DNA from: Streptomyces xanthophaeus | GTDB taxonomy: Bacteria; Actinomycetota; Actinomycetes; Streptomycetales; Streptomycetaceae | Reading direction: 5' to 3' | Assembly: GCF_030440515.1 (NCBI RefSeq) | Contig: NZ_CP076543.1 | Coordinates: 1,426,001-1,490,000, forward strand | DNA length: 64,000 nt | Shown here: positions 41,811 to 50,027 of the stretch, piece by piece | Layout of the letters: every line of letters starts with the position of its first letter | How positions within the stretch are numbered: the stretch's first letter is position 1 | Translations under genes and position numbers: made by a program | Notes under the pieces: model-generated | Told to the model about the DNA's origin: nothing | The model's input: only the letters and a program-made list of their open reading frames with translations | The model's database searches: none

Positions 41811-42083
41811 ATGGCAACGGAGAACGGCATGGCTCGCGATGGTCTCGGTTCCGCCCAGTCTCGGGGTCTTGGAGCTGACCGCCGCGTTCTCATGACCCTT
41901 CGGGTATCCCGTGACTCGGGTCGCACCTGGCAGCAGAGCACCAGCGTCCAGGAGGGTGACGCGCTCGTCATCCCGTCCGATCCGGGGCGTTACCCGCCCT
42001 GCGGGTGTGCCCGCTGCACGGGCCACCAGCCGCTGTCCGCCACTGCGCTCCGCCCGGCTGACATCGAGCCGAGGAAGGCGTGA
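41811..42083 (+). CDS. Small protein with a C-x-C-x-x-C motif
   Basis: 90 residues from ATG with GGAAGG eight bases upstream. The middle is ordinary beta-type sequence (RVLMTLRVSRDSGRTWQQST, then VQEGDALVIPSDPG). Near the C-terminus is PPCGCARCTGHQ, a C-x-C-x-x-C plus His cluster that could bind zinc. Ends in a GTGA overlap with the 40-residue membrane peptide. No family recognised. Confidence 0.6.
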   Translation: MATENGMARDGLGSAQSRGLGADRRVLMTLRVSRDSGRTWQQSTSVQEGDALVIPSDPGRYPPCGCARCTGHQPLSATALRPADIEPRKA

Positions 42084-42202
42084 GGTCTGGCTTACGGAAC
42101 CGGGTGCTGCGCCGCTTAGGCCGGTACGCAGGTCCGCTCTACCTGGCCATGATCCTCGGCGGCTCGGCTTTGTTCCTCGCCGGAGCCCTTGCGACGCGGT
42201 AG
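42080..42202 (+). CDS. 40-residue membrane peptide
   Basis: Starts at a GTG in a GTGA overlap, with GAGGAAG ahead of it. The N-terminal half is strongly basic (RSGLRNRVLRRLGRY); the rest is one hydrophobic helix (PLYLAMILGGSALFLAGAL), ending ATR. A positive-inside single-span peptide. Translational coupling to the 90-residue protein makes it a likely real gene despite its size. Confidence 0.55.
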   Translation: MRSGLRNRVLRRLGRYAGPLYLAMILGGSALFLAGALATR

Positions 42203-42233
42203 CTGCCTCGAAGGCTGCTGCCCTCCCGTTCCT

Positions 42234-42260
42234 CCCGCCGGACTCCCGGCGGGTGTTTCC
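42234..42260 (+). terminator. Hairpin after the two small genes
   Basis: CCCGCCG (42234-42240), 6-base loop, CGGCGGG (42247-42253), then TGTTTCC. It separates the two small genes from the peptide/cupin unit and may terminate or attenuate transcription between them. Confidence 0.55.
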
Positions 42261-42279
42261 GAGTAGAGAGGTAAGTCCG

Positions 42280-42418
42280 ATGGTGGAAGAGAACACCGGT
42301 TCGGCGGCCCCCGAGGGGGGGTGGCCTGCTCGTCGCGAAGCGGAAGATCGTCGCCGCGCGCACCCGCGCCGAGCAGGAGTCCGACGTCAGTAGCGGCCGT
42401 TCCGACGGCAACGACTAA
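42280..42418 (+). pseudogene. Small basic peptide ORF with a frameshift at a 7-G tract
   Basis: AGAGAGG lies at good distance from the ATG at 42280. As written the frame gives MVEENTGSAAPEGGWPARR and stops at 42393. With six instead of seven Gs at 42315-42321 the peptide continues as GGGLLVAKRKIVAARTRAEQ, then ESDVSSGRSDGND, to a TAA at 42416-42418: 45 residues, with natural composition and its end 14 bases before the cupin gene. The second frame has no start codon of its own. Possible explanations are a sequencing error, strain-specific inactivation or slippage-controlled expression. Confidence 0.5.
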
Positions 42419-42432
42419 CGGGGCTGCCCACG

Positions 42433-43620
42433 ATGCTTGATGCAGCCTCGTGGGCGGGGCGTCTGGGCGGGGACACGTTCCTCGCCCAGACGTACCACCG
42501 CTCCTACGCGCACTTCCCCGGCACCGCCGACACGGCGGGCCTGTTCTCCTGGGACGACCTCAACCGGATCATCGCCACGCAGCGACTGGAGCCGCCCCGG
42601 CTGCGCCTGTCGGCCGACGGCGAGATGGTCCCCCTTCACCGCTACGCGATCCCGACCACGAACCGCCGAGCGGTCACCTGGTCCCGCATCCAGCCGGCCG
42701 ACTTCCACACCCAACTCAAGGACGGTGCGTCGCTGGTCCTCGACGCGTTGGAGAAGATCCACCCGGCGGTGGGCGTGGCTGCCGAAGGTCTCGAACGGTT
42801 CCTCGGCACGCCCGTGCAGGCCAACGCGTACGCATCCTGGACCGATCGTGAGGGCTTCGGCCTGCACTGGGACGACCATGATGTCGTGGTGGTGCAGGTT
42901 CACGGCTCGAAGCGGTGGCGCTTGTACGGCTCCACCCGTGAGGCGCCCACCTTCCGGGACGTGGAATCGCCGGAGAGTCCCGAGGGCGACCCGGTGGCGG
43001 ACATCGTGCTCGCTCCCGGTGATGTGCTCTACCTGCCTCGCGGCTGGTGGCACGCGGTCACGGCTGACCAGGGGACGGAGTCGCTTCACCTCACGTTCGG
43101 CATGGTCCCGCACACGGGCGCGGACCTCATGCTCTGGGTCGTGGATCAGCTTCGGTCGTCGCTCGCACTGCGCAAGGACGTTCCGCGGTTTGCCTACCTG
43201 CCGGAACAGTCCGACTTCATCGAGGCCATACGCCGTGAGGTGCTGGACATGATGGCGGACCCTCGGTTGGTGGAGCGGTGGGCGGAATCCATCGACACGA
43301 CCGACTTGGGGCACGCGATCCCGTCACTGCCGTACGTGGACGGGCTGCCTGCACGGCCGGAGATCGCGGTGAAGCTCACGGCTCCGAGGGGCCGCTTGAC
43401 GGCGAACCCGGCACACAGCACGGTCACGTTCTCGGCGGCCGGTACGGCTTGGGACTTCGCAGAGTCCGCGGCTCCCGCCCTGGGCACGCTGCTGATCGGC
43501 CAGCCGGTTACCCTGAGCACCTTGGCTGACTCCGCTGGGATGGACGTGAAGGACGTTGCCGAACTGGTCTGGGTCCTCATCGAGGGCCAGGCCGCTGCGG
43601 TCGTAGGGACGGGGCTGTGA
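42433..43620 (+). CDS. JmjC/cupin-type Fe(II)/2-oxoglutarate oxygenase-like protein
   Basis: 395 residues. The cupin-4/JmjC core is visible: iron ligands H145-x-D147 in LHWDDHDVVVVQVHG, third ligand H207 in LPRGWWHAVT, and the substrate-side GDVLYLPRGWWH motif. Bacterial relatives are ribosomal-protein or small-molecule hydroxylases. C-terminal about 140 residues are a winged-helix-like region (LSTLADSAGMDVKDVAELVWVLIEGQ). It overlaps the aldo/keto reductase gene by GTGA, so the cassette is one translational unit. Confidence 0.85.
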   Translation: MLDAASWAGRLGGDTFLAQTYHRSYAHFPGTADTAGLFSWDDLNRIIATQRLEPPRLRLSADGEMVPLHRYAIPTTNRRAVTWSRIQPADFHTQLKDGASLVLDALEKIHPAVGVAAEGLERFLGTPVQANAYASWTDREGFGLHWDDHDVVVVQVHGSKRWRLYGSTREAPTFRDVESPESPEGDPVADIVLAPGDVLYLPRGWWHAVTADQGTESLHLTFGMVPHTGADLMLWVVDQLRSSLALRKDVPRFAYLPEQSDFIEAIRREVLDMMADPRLVERWAESIDTTDLGHAIPSLPYVDGLPARPEIAVKLTAPRGRLTANPAHSTVTFSAAGTAWDFAESAAPALGTLLIGQPVTLSTLADSAGMDVKDVAELVWVLIEGQAAAVVGTGL

Positions 43621-44522
43621 CCGCCGCACTCTCCTTGGGGACATACCGCGTGCGTGCCGTCAGTCAGGCGGCACGCACCGCCCTGGCTGCCGGTAGCCCC
43701 TGGGTGGACACGGCACCCAACTACGCCCACGGTGGAGCGCATGAGGCGCTGCGCCCAGTTCTCAGGGAGTACCCCACCGTTCGGGTAGCCACGAAGACAG
43801 GGTTCTTCACGGAGGAGCAGGGACGTACCGCACTGGCCGAGGGCGCGCTCACGCGAGACGAGGCGGCCAGTAGGCACAGCCTGGAACCGGGCTTCATCCG
43901 CTGGCAGATGGAGCGTTCGTTGGCTGTGCTCGGCCGCGCTGACCTGATCTTCGTGCACAACCCTGAGCACCACAGCCAAAGCCTTGACCGCGCCGCTCTG
44001 CACTGGCGTGTGCGGGAAGCCTTCACCGTGCTGGAAGAGTTCACCCATGCGGGCAGGATCGGCGGGTACGGCGTCGCCACCTGGACGGGTCTGACCTCCG
44101 AAGCGTTCACGGTTCCCGAGTTGCTCGCGCTCGCCGGACAGGCGGCGGGCTCCGCCGAACACCACTTCATGGGGTTGCAGATGCCCGTCAGTCTGATCAT
44201 GGATGACCTGATCAGGCAGGCACTCGACGGCGGCGGACCGCTGGTGCAGGGGAAGGACTCGGGGCTGATCACGTTCGGCTGCGCACCTCTGCACGGCGGC
44301 GAACTGCTGGATGCCATGACGCCTGAACTGGTGAACTTCATCCGCCCTGGCCTGTCGGCCGCAGCCGCTGCCCTGCTGGCTGCCGGATCGTGCCCCGGCC
44401 TCGATGTCGTCCTGACTTCCGCGAGCACTCGCGAACACTGGGACGATGCGGCGACGGCTTTGGCTGCGCCCCTGACGGCTGAGGAACTGAGGAGGGTGAC
44501 CAATGAACTCGCCGCCGAGTGA
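43617..44522 (+). CDS. Aldo/keto reductase
   Basis: 301 residues from GTG. The AKR tetrad is readable: D31 and Y36 in WVDTAPNYAHGG, K60 in VRVATKTGF and H114 in LIFVHNPEHH. The barrel continues through GRIGGYGVATWTGLT and GLQMPVSLI. NADPH-dependent carbonyl reduction is the family function; the substrate is unknown. Overlaps the kinase gene by 20 bases. Confidence 0.88.
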   Translation: MTAALSLGTYRVRAVSQAARTALAAGSPWVDTAPNYAHGGAHEALRPVLREYPTVRVATKTGFFTEEQGRTALAEGALTRDEAASRHSLEPGFIRWQMERSLAVLGRADLIFVHNPEHHSQSLDRAALHWRVREAFTVLEEFTHAGRIGGYGVATWTGLTSEAFTVPELLALAGQAAGSAEHHFMGLQMPVSLIMDDLIRQALDGGGPLVQGKDSGLITFGCAPLHGGELLDAMTPELVNFIRPGLSAAAAALLAAGSCPGLDVVLTSASTREHWDDAATALAAPLTAEELRRVTNELAAE

Positions 44523-45357
44523 GGACGTACAGACCCTGATGGAGGCTGCCCACGAGCGGGCGGCAAAGGCACTGGGTCTCACGTGCACGGGCCGGCCGGC
44601 ATGGGGGTTCCAAGGTGTCACCCTCGGGCGGCAGGCCGGGGACCGGTGGCTACGAGTAAGCCGGACCGCCAGGAGGAACGCGGGCAGGAAGCAGGGGGAG
44701 GGCATCGTGGGGGCTTCTCTGCTGGTGCCTGCCGCGGTCCCGCGCCCGCGCCTGTACGCGGTGCACGACTGGACTGACGGCGAGTGGGCCTTCGAGGCCG
44801 AAGTCCTCGACTACGTGACGCATCCCGTCGTGTCCCCGGAGCGGGCCGACTTGGACCGCGACCCCGGCTTGCCTGATGAGTGGTGGGCCGACCTGCACCG
44901 AGCTCTGGCCCTGCTCGCTGAAGCGGAGGGAGTGAAGGTCACCATCCGGGACGGGTGGATCGAACGCGCCTTCCCCCAGTTCCTCGGCATCCCGGCCCCT
45001 GCCAAGGTGGAGCGGGTGACCGGTCACGGCGACCTGCACTGGGGCAACCTCACGACCGTGCCCCTGACCCTTCTGGACTGGGAGCGGTGGGGCCTGGTCC
45101 CCTACGGCTACGACGAGGGTCTTCTCCATGCCAACAGCCTGCTCGTTCCCGATGTGGCGGACCGCATTCGTCTGGAGTTCGCGCCGATCCTGGACTCCCC
45201 AGCCGGCCGAATCGGAGAGCTCGCGGCCCTGGCGGAGATGCTGCAAGCCGTAGCCCGTGGCTGGTACCCAGACCTGACCCCGCGCCTACTCGCTCGCGCG
45301 GAGTCACTCACGGGCGTTCGGCCACCGGTCCCCCTTCAGCCAGAGGTCACCGCCTGA
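44503..45357 (+). CDS. APH-like phosphotransferase/kinase
   Basis: 284 residues from ATG with GGAGG seven bases upstream. The catalytic loop is V-T-G-H175-G-D177-L-H-W-G-N182, followed by the metal-binding acidic residue in LLDWERWG (D192), as in aminoglycoside phosphotransferase and fructosamine-kinase-like folds. The nucleotide-binding N-lobe is short. Could phosphorylate a small molecule, a sugar or a modified peptide. Last gene of the coupled cassette. Confidence 0.82.
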   Translation: MNSPPSEDVQTLMEAAHERAAKALGLTCTGRPAWGFQGVTLGRQAGDRWLRVSRTARRNAGRKQGEGIVGASLLVPAAVPRPRLYAVHDWTDGEWAFEAEVLDYVTHPVVSPERADLDRDPGLPDEWWADLHRALALLAEAEGVKVTIRDGWIERAFPQFLGIPAPAKVERVTGHGDLHWGNLTTVPLTLLDWERWGLVPYGYDEGLLHANSLLVPDVADRIRLEFAPILDSPAGRIGELAALAEMLQAVARGWYPDLTPRLLARAESLTGVRPPVPLQPEVTA

Positions 45358-45376
45358 CAGGCCCGTGCGTGACAGC

Positions 45377-45400
45377 GGCCCCCGACTGATGCCGGGGGCC
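45377..45400 (+). terminator. Terminator after the cassette
   Basis: GGCCCCCG (45377-45384), 8-base loop, CGGGGGCC (45393-45400), then TGTCTGTGTC. It ends the cupin-AKR-kinase transcript 20 bases past the kinase stop. Confidence 0.7.
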
Positions 45401-45425
45401 TGTCTGTGTCCGCGTGCGGCCTATC

Positions 45426-45611
45426 TCAGGCGCTCTCTCCGAGGTGGCGGCACAACGTGGCACGGCCGATTCCAAGGGCCTTGGCGATGGCTGTGACGCT
45501 GTCTCCCTTGGCGTGTCGAGCACGGGCTACGGCCAGGGTGTCATCGTCCACGACGGAGGGACGCCCACCGACGTTGCCCTTACTGGCCGCAGCCTCCAGC
45601 CCCTCCAACAC
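45426..45611 (-). pseudogene. C-terminal fragment of a serine recombinase
   Basis: About 60 residues on the minus strand read EGLEAAASKGNVGGRPSVVDDD, then ARHAKGDSVTAIAKALGIGR, then ATLCRHL: the HTH-containing C-terminus of a resolvase/invertase. The catalytic N-terminal domain is missing, and the same frame continues into sequence antisense to the integrase fragment. A recombination scar. Confidence 0.7.
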
Positions 45612-45621
45612 CGGGCTTCGC

Positions 45622-46041
45622 GGGAAGTGGTACCGAAAGACGCATGACCTCGTGTTCGCCCGAGATGGTTTCAAGCTGCACCGGGGCGAGGCAGGCGGAC
45701 CACGGGACCCCGAGAAGGTGTCGGCCCGCTGGCGGACGGCACGCAACCGTCTGCACCTGCCGGAGAACTTTCGGCTGCACGACTGGCGGGCGTCGAAGAT
45801 CACGAACGATCTCGACAACCACGAGAAGCCCGTAGGGGTCTCCGCCAATGCCCGGCACCACTCGCCGGGCTACACCATGGCGCGGTACGGCAGGCGTCGC
45901 GCTGAGGGAGCGAAGAAGCTGGCCGCTTCGAGTGCCAGGCGTATCAGCCCGTCATCCCTGGTCTGGCCAGGAGGCGCGCTGGACTGTTGGTCACGTGGTT
46001 GGTCACGCCACAGCCCGGTAAAGCAAAAAACCCCACTTTAA
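45622..46041 (+). pseudogene. C-terminal fragment of a tyrosine integrase
   Basis: The frame contains DLVFARDGFKLHRGE, then VSARWRTARNRLHLPENFRLHDWRASKITND, then ARHHSPGYTMARYG, which matches the catalytic end of phage integrases. The H-x-x-R box is H-D-W-R-A, a substitution of the usual histidine, and the tyrosine is in MARYG. The N-terminal arm-binding and core domains are absent and the end runs into unrelated residues. Located next to tRNA-Leu as for active islands, but broken. Confidence 0.7.
45984..46006. repeat. Repeated TTGGTCAC arm-site-like motif
   Basis: CTGTTGGTCAC (45984-45994) is followed by GGTTGGTCAC (45997-46006). The same 11-mer occurs at 39982-39992 at the other border, in the same orientation. 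Such repeats near an integrase 3' end are typical arm-type binding sites. Confidence 0.5.
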
Positions 46042-46048
46042 GTGGGGT
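46030..46048 (-). terminator. Intrinsic terminator of tRNA-Leu
   Basis: ACCCCACTT and AAGTGGGGT with a single-base centre form a tight stem; on the minus strand a TTTTTT tract follows. It lies 6 bases beyond the encoded CCA. Confidence 0.85.
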
Positions 46049-46054
46049 CTTAGC

Positions 46055-46142
46055 TGGTGTCCGAGGGGGGACTTGAACCCCCACGCCCGATAAAGGGCAC
46101 TAGCACCTCAAGCTAGCGCGTCTGCCATTCCGCCACCCGGAC
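46055..46142 (-). tRNA. tRNA-Leu (anticodon GAG)
   Basis: The minus strand folds into a class II tRNA: acceptor GTCCGGG/CTCGGAC, D-arm with GGCGGAATGG, anticodon stem CTAGC/GCTAG around loop TTGAGGT (anticodon GAG), a long variable arm (GTGCCC-TTTATC-GGGCGT), T-arm GGGGGTTCAAGTCCCCC, discriminator A and encoded CCA. The only intact tRNA gene in the window, and the island attachment target. Confidence 0.95.
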
Positions 46143-46432
46143 CAGGTGGTCGGCCCCGGTTTCCCGCGGCGACATGGACAACAATAGCAAAGGATCGGCG
46201 GGGTTCCGACCACTTATCCGGGCGGCGATCCTCCGCCACGCCGGGCTGACCTGCACGCATGCACCGAAGGCCGTAGCGGGACGGACCGTCTCGCCACCGT
46301 CGGGGGCGGGCCGGTCCCCGGCGGCGGGAGGCGGAGGTGCCACGCGGCCACTTCCGGATGCTGATACCGGCTGGACATCAGGGGGAGCCGGGCGGTCGGA
46401 TGGCCTCGCACACATCCGGGGGGGAGCCGCGC

Positions 46433-47599
46433 ATGGAATCCGAGCACCGCGTCAGCACGCTGGAGCTGTTCTTCGACCTCGTCTTCGTCTTCACCATCAC
46501 GCAGTTGACGGTGCTTCTGGCGGACGACCTGAGCCTGCGGGGCGCGGGGCAGGTGGTTCTGATCTTCACCGTCCTGTTCTGGATGTACGGGGGCTACGCG
46601 CACCTCACCAATCAGGTGCCGCCGGACCGGACGGTCCGGCGGGTGCTGCTGATGCTGGCCATGGGGGCGTTCCTGGTGTGCGCGCTGGCCGTGCCGACCG
46701 CGTTCGGCGCCGGCGGGATCGCCTTCGGCCTGGGGTACGTGTTCGTGGTCCTCGTGCACAGCGCCCTCTACACGCAGGCGCACGGGTTCGGAGTGCTCTG
46801 GTTCGCGCTCCCCAACATGCTGTGCGCGCTGTCGGTGCTGGCCGCCGGGTTCTTCGACGGGCCGCCCGCCTGGGGGCTGTGGATGCTCGCCCTGCTGATC
46901 CAGTTCGCCGTACCGCAGCTGGTGCAGCGGGTGGCGGCGAGCGGGGCGGAGCCCGCCGAGGCCGTGGCCGCGGTGACGACCGTCAGCGACCAGCTCGGCG
47001 GTATGAGCTCCGGGCACCTCGTGGAGCGGCACGGATTGCTGCTGATCATCGTCTTCGGCGAGTCCGTCATCGCGATCGGCATCGGAACCGGCTCGCTGCC
47101 GCTGTCCCTGGGGATCGCCGGGGGCGCCTTCCTCGCGCTCGCCGTCGCGTCGGCGCTGTGGTGGATGTACTTCGTGCGCGACGAGGGCCGGGCCGAGGAG
47201 GTCTTCGCCGAGACGCCGCCCGAGAACCGTTTCAAGCTGGCGATGCTCGCCTACTACTACGCCTTCCTGCCCATGCTGCTCGGGATCGCCGCCTTCGCGG
47301 CCGGGGTCAAGAAGACCATCGGGCACCTGGGCGAGCACCTGTACACCGGCCCGGCACTCGCCCTGGCGGGCGGGGTCGCCGTCTACCTCGCCGGCGACCT
47401 GGCCTTCCGGGCCGTCCTCGGGATCGGCCCGGCCCGGTTCCGGGCGGCGGCGCTGGTGCTCGTCCTGGCGACGGTCCCGGTCGGCACGGGCGCCTCCGGG
47501 CTGTGGCAGCTGGTGGCGCTCGTCGTCGTGCTGCTGGGGACGCTGGGAGCCGAGGTCCGCTGGACCCCGGGCTGCACCGCGACCCCTACGGGCAGCTGA
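46433..47599 (+). CDS. Low-temperature-requirement A (LtrA)-like membrane protein
   Basis: 388 residues from ATG with GGGGGGAG ahead; earlier ATGs are in frame but less well placed. Starts with the LtrA signature VSTLELFFDLVFVFTITQLT and has about 11 spans, including ERHGLLLIIVFGESVIAIGIG and LWWMYFVRDEGRAEE. LtrA proteins were linked to cold growth in Listeria, but the biochemical role is unknown. Its end overlaps the convergent FabH-like gene by 14 bases. Confidence 0.88.
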   Translation: MESEHRVSTLELFFDLVFVFTITQLTVLLADDLSLRGAGQVVLIFTVLFWMYGGYAHLTNQVPPDRTVRRVLLMLAMGAFLVCALAVPTAFGAGGIAFGLGYVFVVLVHSALYTQAHGFGVLWFALPNMLCALSVLAAGFFDGPPAWGLWMLALLIQFAVPQLVQRVAASGAEPAEAVAAVTTVSDQLGGMSSGHLVERHGLLLIIVFGESVIAIGIGTGSLPLSLGIAGGAFLALAVASALWWMYFVRDEGRAEEVFAETPPENRFKLAMLAYYYAFLPMLLGIAAFAAGVKKTIGHLGEHLYTGPALALAGGVAVYLAGDLAFRAVLGIGPARFRAAALVLVLATVPVGTGASGLWQLVALVVVLLGTLGAEVRWTPGCTATPTGS

Positions 47600-48527
47600 T
47601 GACCTGGCCCGCGTAGGAGAGGTTGCCGCCGAAGCCGAAGAGGAGGACGGGGGCGCCGGAGGGGATCTCGCCGCGCTGGACCAGCTTCGACAGGGCCATC
47701 GGGATGCTGGCGGCCGAGGTGTTGCCGGAGTCGACGACATCGCGGGCGACGACGGCGTTGACGGCGCCGATCTTCGCGGCGAGCGGCTCGATGATCCGCA
47801 GGTTGGCCTGGTGGAGGACGACCGCGGCCAGGTCCTCCGGGGTGATCCCGGCCTTCTCGCACACCTTGCGGGCGAGCGGCGGCAGCTGGCTGGTGGTCCA
47901 GCGGTAGACGGACTGGCCCTCCTGGGCGAAGACCGGCGGCGAGCCCTCGATCCGGACCGCGTTGCCCATCTCGGGGACCGAACCCCACAGGACCGGGCCG
48001 ATGCCCGGCTCCTCGCAGGCTTCGACGACGGCCGCGCCCGCTCCGTCGCCGGTGAGCACGCAGGTGGTGCGGTCGCTCCAGTCGGTGATCTCGGTCATCT
48101 TGTCGGCACCGATGACCAGGGCGCGGGTGGCGGAGCCGGCCCGGATGGCGTGGTCGGCGGTGGCCAGGGCGTGGGTGAAGCCCGAGCAGACGACGTTGAT
48201 GTCCATCACGGCGGGGCCGCCACCCATGCCCAGCTTGGCGGCGACGCGCGCGGCCATGTTGGGCGAGCGGTCGATCGCCGTGGACGTGGCGACCAGCACC
48301 AGGTCGATGTCGTCCGGGGTCAGGCCGGCGCCGGCCAGCGCCTTGCCCGCTGCCTGGTAGGCCAGTTCGTCCACCGGTTCGTCCGGTCCCGCCATGTGGC
48401 GCGTGCGGATGCCGACGCGGGACCGGATCCACTCGTCGGTGGTGTCGACCATGGCCGCGAGGTCCTCGTTGGTGAGCACTTTCGCGGGCTGGTAGTGCCC
48501 TAGCGCCACCACGCGTGAACCGGTCAT
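47586..48527 (-). CDS. 3-oxoacyl-ACP synthase III family protein (FabH-like)
   Basis: 313 residues. Condensing-enzyme triad C114 (VCSGF), H239 (LHQANLR) and N269 (SGNTSAAS). It starts Claisen condensation from acyl-CoA and malonyl-ACP, in fatty acid or secondary-metabolite assembly. The rest is typical ([33 protein letters not shown]). No adjacent ACP or FabD/F gene, so this may be an accessory copy. Start is an ATG with a G-rich purine tract upstream. Confidence 0.9.
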   Translation of the reverse strand: MTGSRVVALGHYQPAKVLTNEDLAAMVDTTDEWIRSRVGIRTRHMAGPDEPVDELAYQAAGKALAGAGLTPDDIDLVLVATSTAIDRSPNMAARVAAKLGMGGGPAVMDINVVCSGFTHALATADHAIRAGSATRALVIGADKMTEITDWSDRTTCVLTGDGAGAAVVEACEEPGIGPVLWGSVPEMGNAVRIEGSPPVFAQEGQSVYRWTTSQLPPLARKVCEKAGITPEDLAAVVLHQANLRIIEPLAAKIGAVNAVVARDVVDSGNTSAASIPMALSKLVQRGEIPSGAPVLLFGFGGNLSYAGQVISCP

Positions 48528-48732
48528 GGGCGGGGTCCCCCCTTGTACGGAAGTCAGGATCACCCAGCTTTGCCTGCTACTGGTGGGTACGGGTGCGTGT
48601 GACCCGACAGGATTCCGGCCCCGGATTTTGGAGCTTCCCGAGGATCCACCTGCCGGGGGCGTCGCAGGAAGCGGAACCGCGACAATGAGCTTGTCGGAAT
48701 CGGGCGGGAACAGAAGGGGTGTGCTGATCACC

Positions 48733-49560
48733 ATGGGACGGGTCACCGAGCGTCGTCGCGTCGTCCGGATCCGGAACGGCGCGGTGGGTGTCCGGCCGGA
48801 CACGCTGGTGGCCGAGGAGCCGCTGGAGATACGGCTGAACGGCAAACCGCTGGCCATCACGATGCGTACGCCGGGCGACGACTTCGCCCTGGCGGTGGGC
48901 TTCCTGGTCAGCGAGGGGGTGCTCGCGGCCGCCTCGGACGTGCAGGCCGTCACCTACTGCGAGGGGGCGACCGAGGACGGTTCGAACACCTACAACGTGG
49001 TGAACGTCCAGCTGGCCGCCGGGGTCCCGGTGCCCGACATCACGCTGGAGCGGAACGTCTACACCACCTCCTCCTGCGGCCTGTGCGGGAAGGCCAGCCT
49101 GGACGCGGTCCGTACGGCGACCCGCTTCCCGGGGATCGCCGGCGATCCGGTACGGGTGCCCGCGGAGGTCCTCAGCGCGATGCCGGACCGGCTGCGCGCG
49201 GCCCAGAAGGTCTTCGACCGTACGGGCGGACTGCACGCGGCCGGACTGTTCACGGCCCAGGGCGAGCTGCTCGACCTGCGGGAGGACGTCGGCCGGCACA
49301 ACGCGGTGGACAAGATCGTGGGCCGGGCGTACCAATCCGGGAGGCTCCCGCTGGCGGGCGCGGTCCTGCTGGTGTCGGGCCGGGCCTCGTTCGAGCTCGT
49401 GCAGAAGGCCGTGATGGCGGGCATCCCGGTGCTGGCGGCCGTCTCGGCGCCGTCCTCGCTGGCGGTGGACCTGGCGCTGGAGTCGGGGATGACGCTGGTC
49501 GGCTTCCTGCGGGGGCCGGACATGAACATCTACGCGGGCGAGGAGCGGATCACCCTGTAG
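48733..49560 (+). CDS. fdhD: Formate dehydrogenase accessory sulfurtransferase FdhD
   Basis: 275 residues. FdhD transfers sulfur to the molybdenum cofactor of formate dehydrogenase. Cysteines C115 and C118 are in SSCGLCGK, with [14 protein letters not shown] and [15 protein letters not shown] downstream, both typical. A GTG 12 bases upstream is an alternative start. It overlaps the convergent gene by 11 bases. No formate dehydrogenase structural gene lies in the window. Confidence 0.93.
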   Translation: MGRVTERRRVVRIRNGAVGVRPDTLVAEEPLEIRLNGKPLAITMRTPGDDFALAVGFLVSEGVLAAASDVQAVTYCEGATEDGSNTYNVVNVQLAAGVPVPDITLERNVYTTSSCGLCGKASLDAVRTATRFPGIAGDPVRVPAEVLSAMPDRLRAAQKVFDRTGGLHAAGLFTAQGELLDLREDVGRHNAVDKIVGRAYQSGRLPLAGAVLLVSGRASFELVQKAVMAGIPVLAAVSAPSSLAVDLALESGMTLVGFLRGPDMNIYAGEERITL

Positions 49561-50026
49561 CGGTACGCCGGAACGTCTCCTTGGCGCCGCGTCCGTCGGC
49601 GAGGAACCTGGCCCACACGTCGCTGCCGTCTCCTGCGGTGCCCCCCTTGCCGGTGCCGTGGAGGGTGAACCAGCCGTCGCAGGCCTGTACCGCGGGCGTT
49701 CCGTCGACGGGGAACTTGATCAGGATCTGGATTCCCGGGTCCTCGTCGGAGTGCCGATCCATGACCCAGGTGCCCTCGCCGGTGAACGTGACCTGGCTCG
49801 GTATCCGGATGCACGACCAACCCGGTGCGTCCGTGAGGCGGACGCGGCCGTCGGCCAGCACTTCGAGCCGGCCTCCGCGGTCGCCCTGCCACGTGCCGGT
49901 GACGTCCTGCGCCGCGAGCGGCACGGAGGGTTTGCTGTCTTCCGGGTCGAGGGACAGGGCCAGCCGGATCACCAGAAGGACCAGCAGGCCGAATAACACG
50001 AGCACCCCGCGGGCGAGGTTCTGCAC
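49550..50026 (-). CDS. Single-span membrane-anchored hypothetical protein
   Basis: 158 residues from GTG. N-terminal hydrophobic helix ([20 protein letters not shown]), then a beta-rich outside domain with [23 protein letters not shown] and [21 protein letters not shown], resembling small lipocalin-like or META-type beta proteins of Streptomyces. No lipobox. One base separates it from the stop of the upstream ferredoxin-like gene, so both share an mRNA. Confidence 0.7.
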   Translation of the reverse strand: MQNLARGVLVLFGLLVLLVIRLALSLDPEDSKPSVPLAAQDVTGTWQGDRGGRLEVLADGRVRLTDAPGWSCIRIPSQVTFTGEGTWVMDRHSDEDPGIQILIKFPVDGTPAVQACDGWFTLHGTGKGGTAGDGSDVWARFLADGRGAKETFRRTATG

Positions 50027-50027
50027 G

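Larger units (their letters stand above)
39845..46078. mobile_element. Small integrated island at tRNA-Leu (decayed recombinases)
   Basis: The right border is the 3' end of tRNA-Leu (minus strand). The left border repeats the tRNA 3' end with a 2-base difference (GTGTCCGAGGGGACTTGAAC, against six Gs in the true gene) next to a terminator. Inside the right end are the C-terminal part of a tyrosine integrase and of a serine recombinase, both truncated. The 11-mer CTGTTGGTCAC occurs at both ends (39982 and 45984), as do short TGGCCAGGA strings, consistent with arm-type sites. Gene content is accessory and codon use is less GC-extreme by eye. No excision function is intact, so it is probably fixed. 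Confidence 0.65.

Noticed and set aside
42080..42418. Calling the small ORFs a lanthipeptide or lasso precursor
   Set aside because: No cysteine-rich or lasso-type core, no LanB/C/M, no radical-SAM, no B1/B2 or RRE domain seen nearby.
44503..45357. Classical aminoglycoside resistance gene
   Set aside because: The kinase loop is APH-like, but no specific aminoglycoside sub-family could be recognised and the coupled cupin/AKR context points elsewhere; named only as APH-like.
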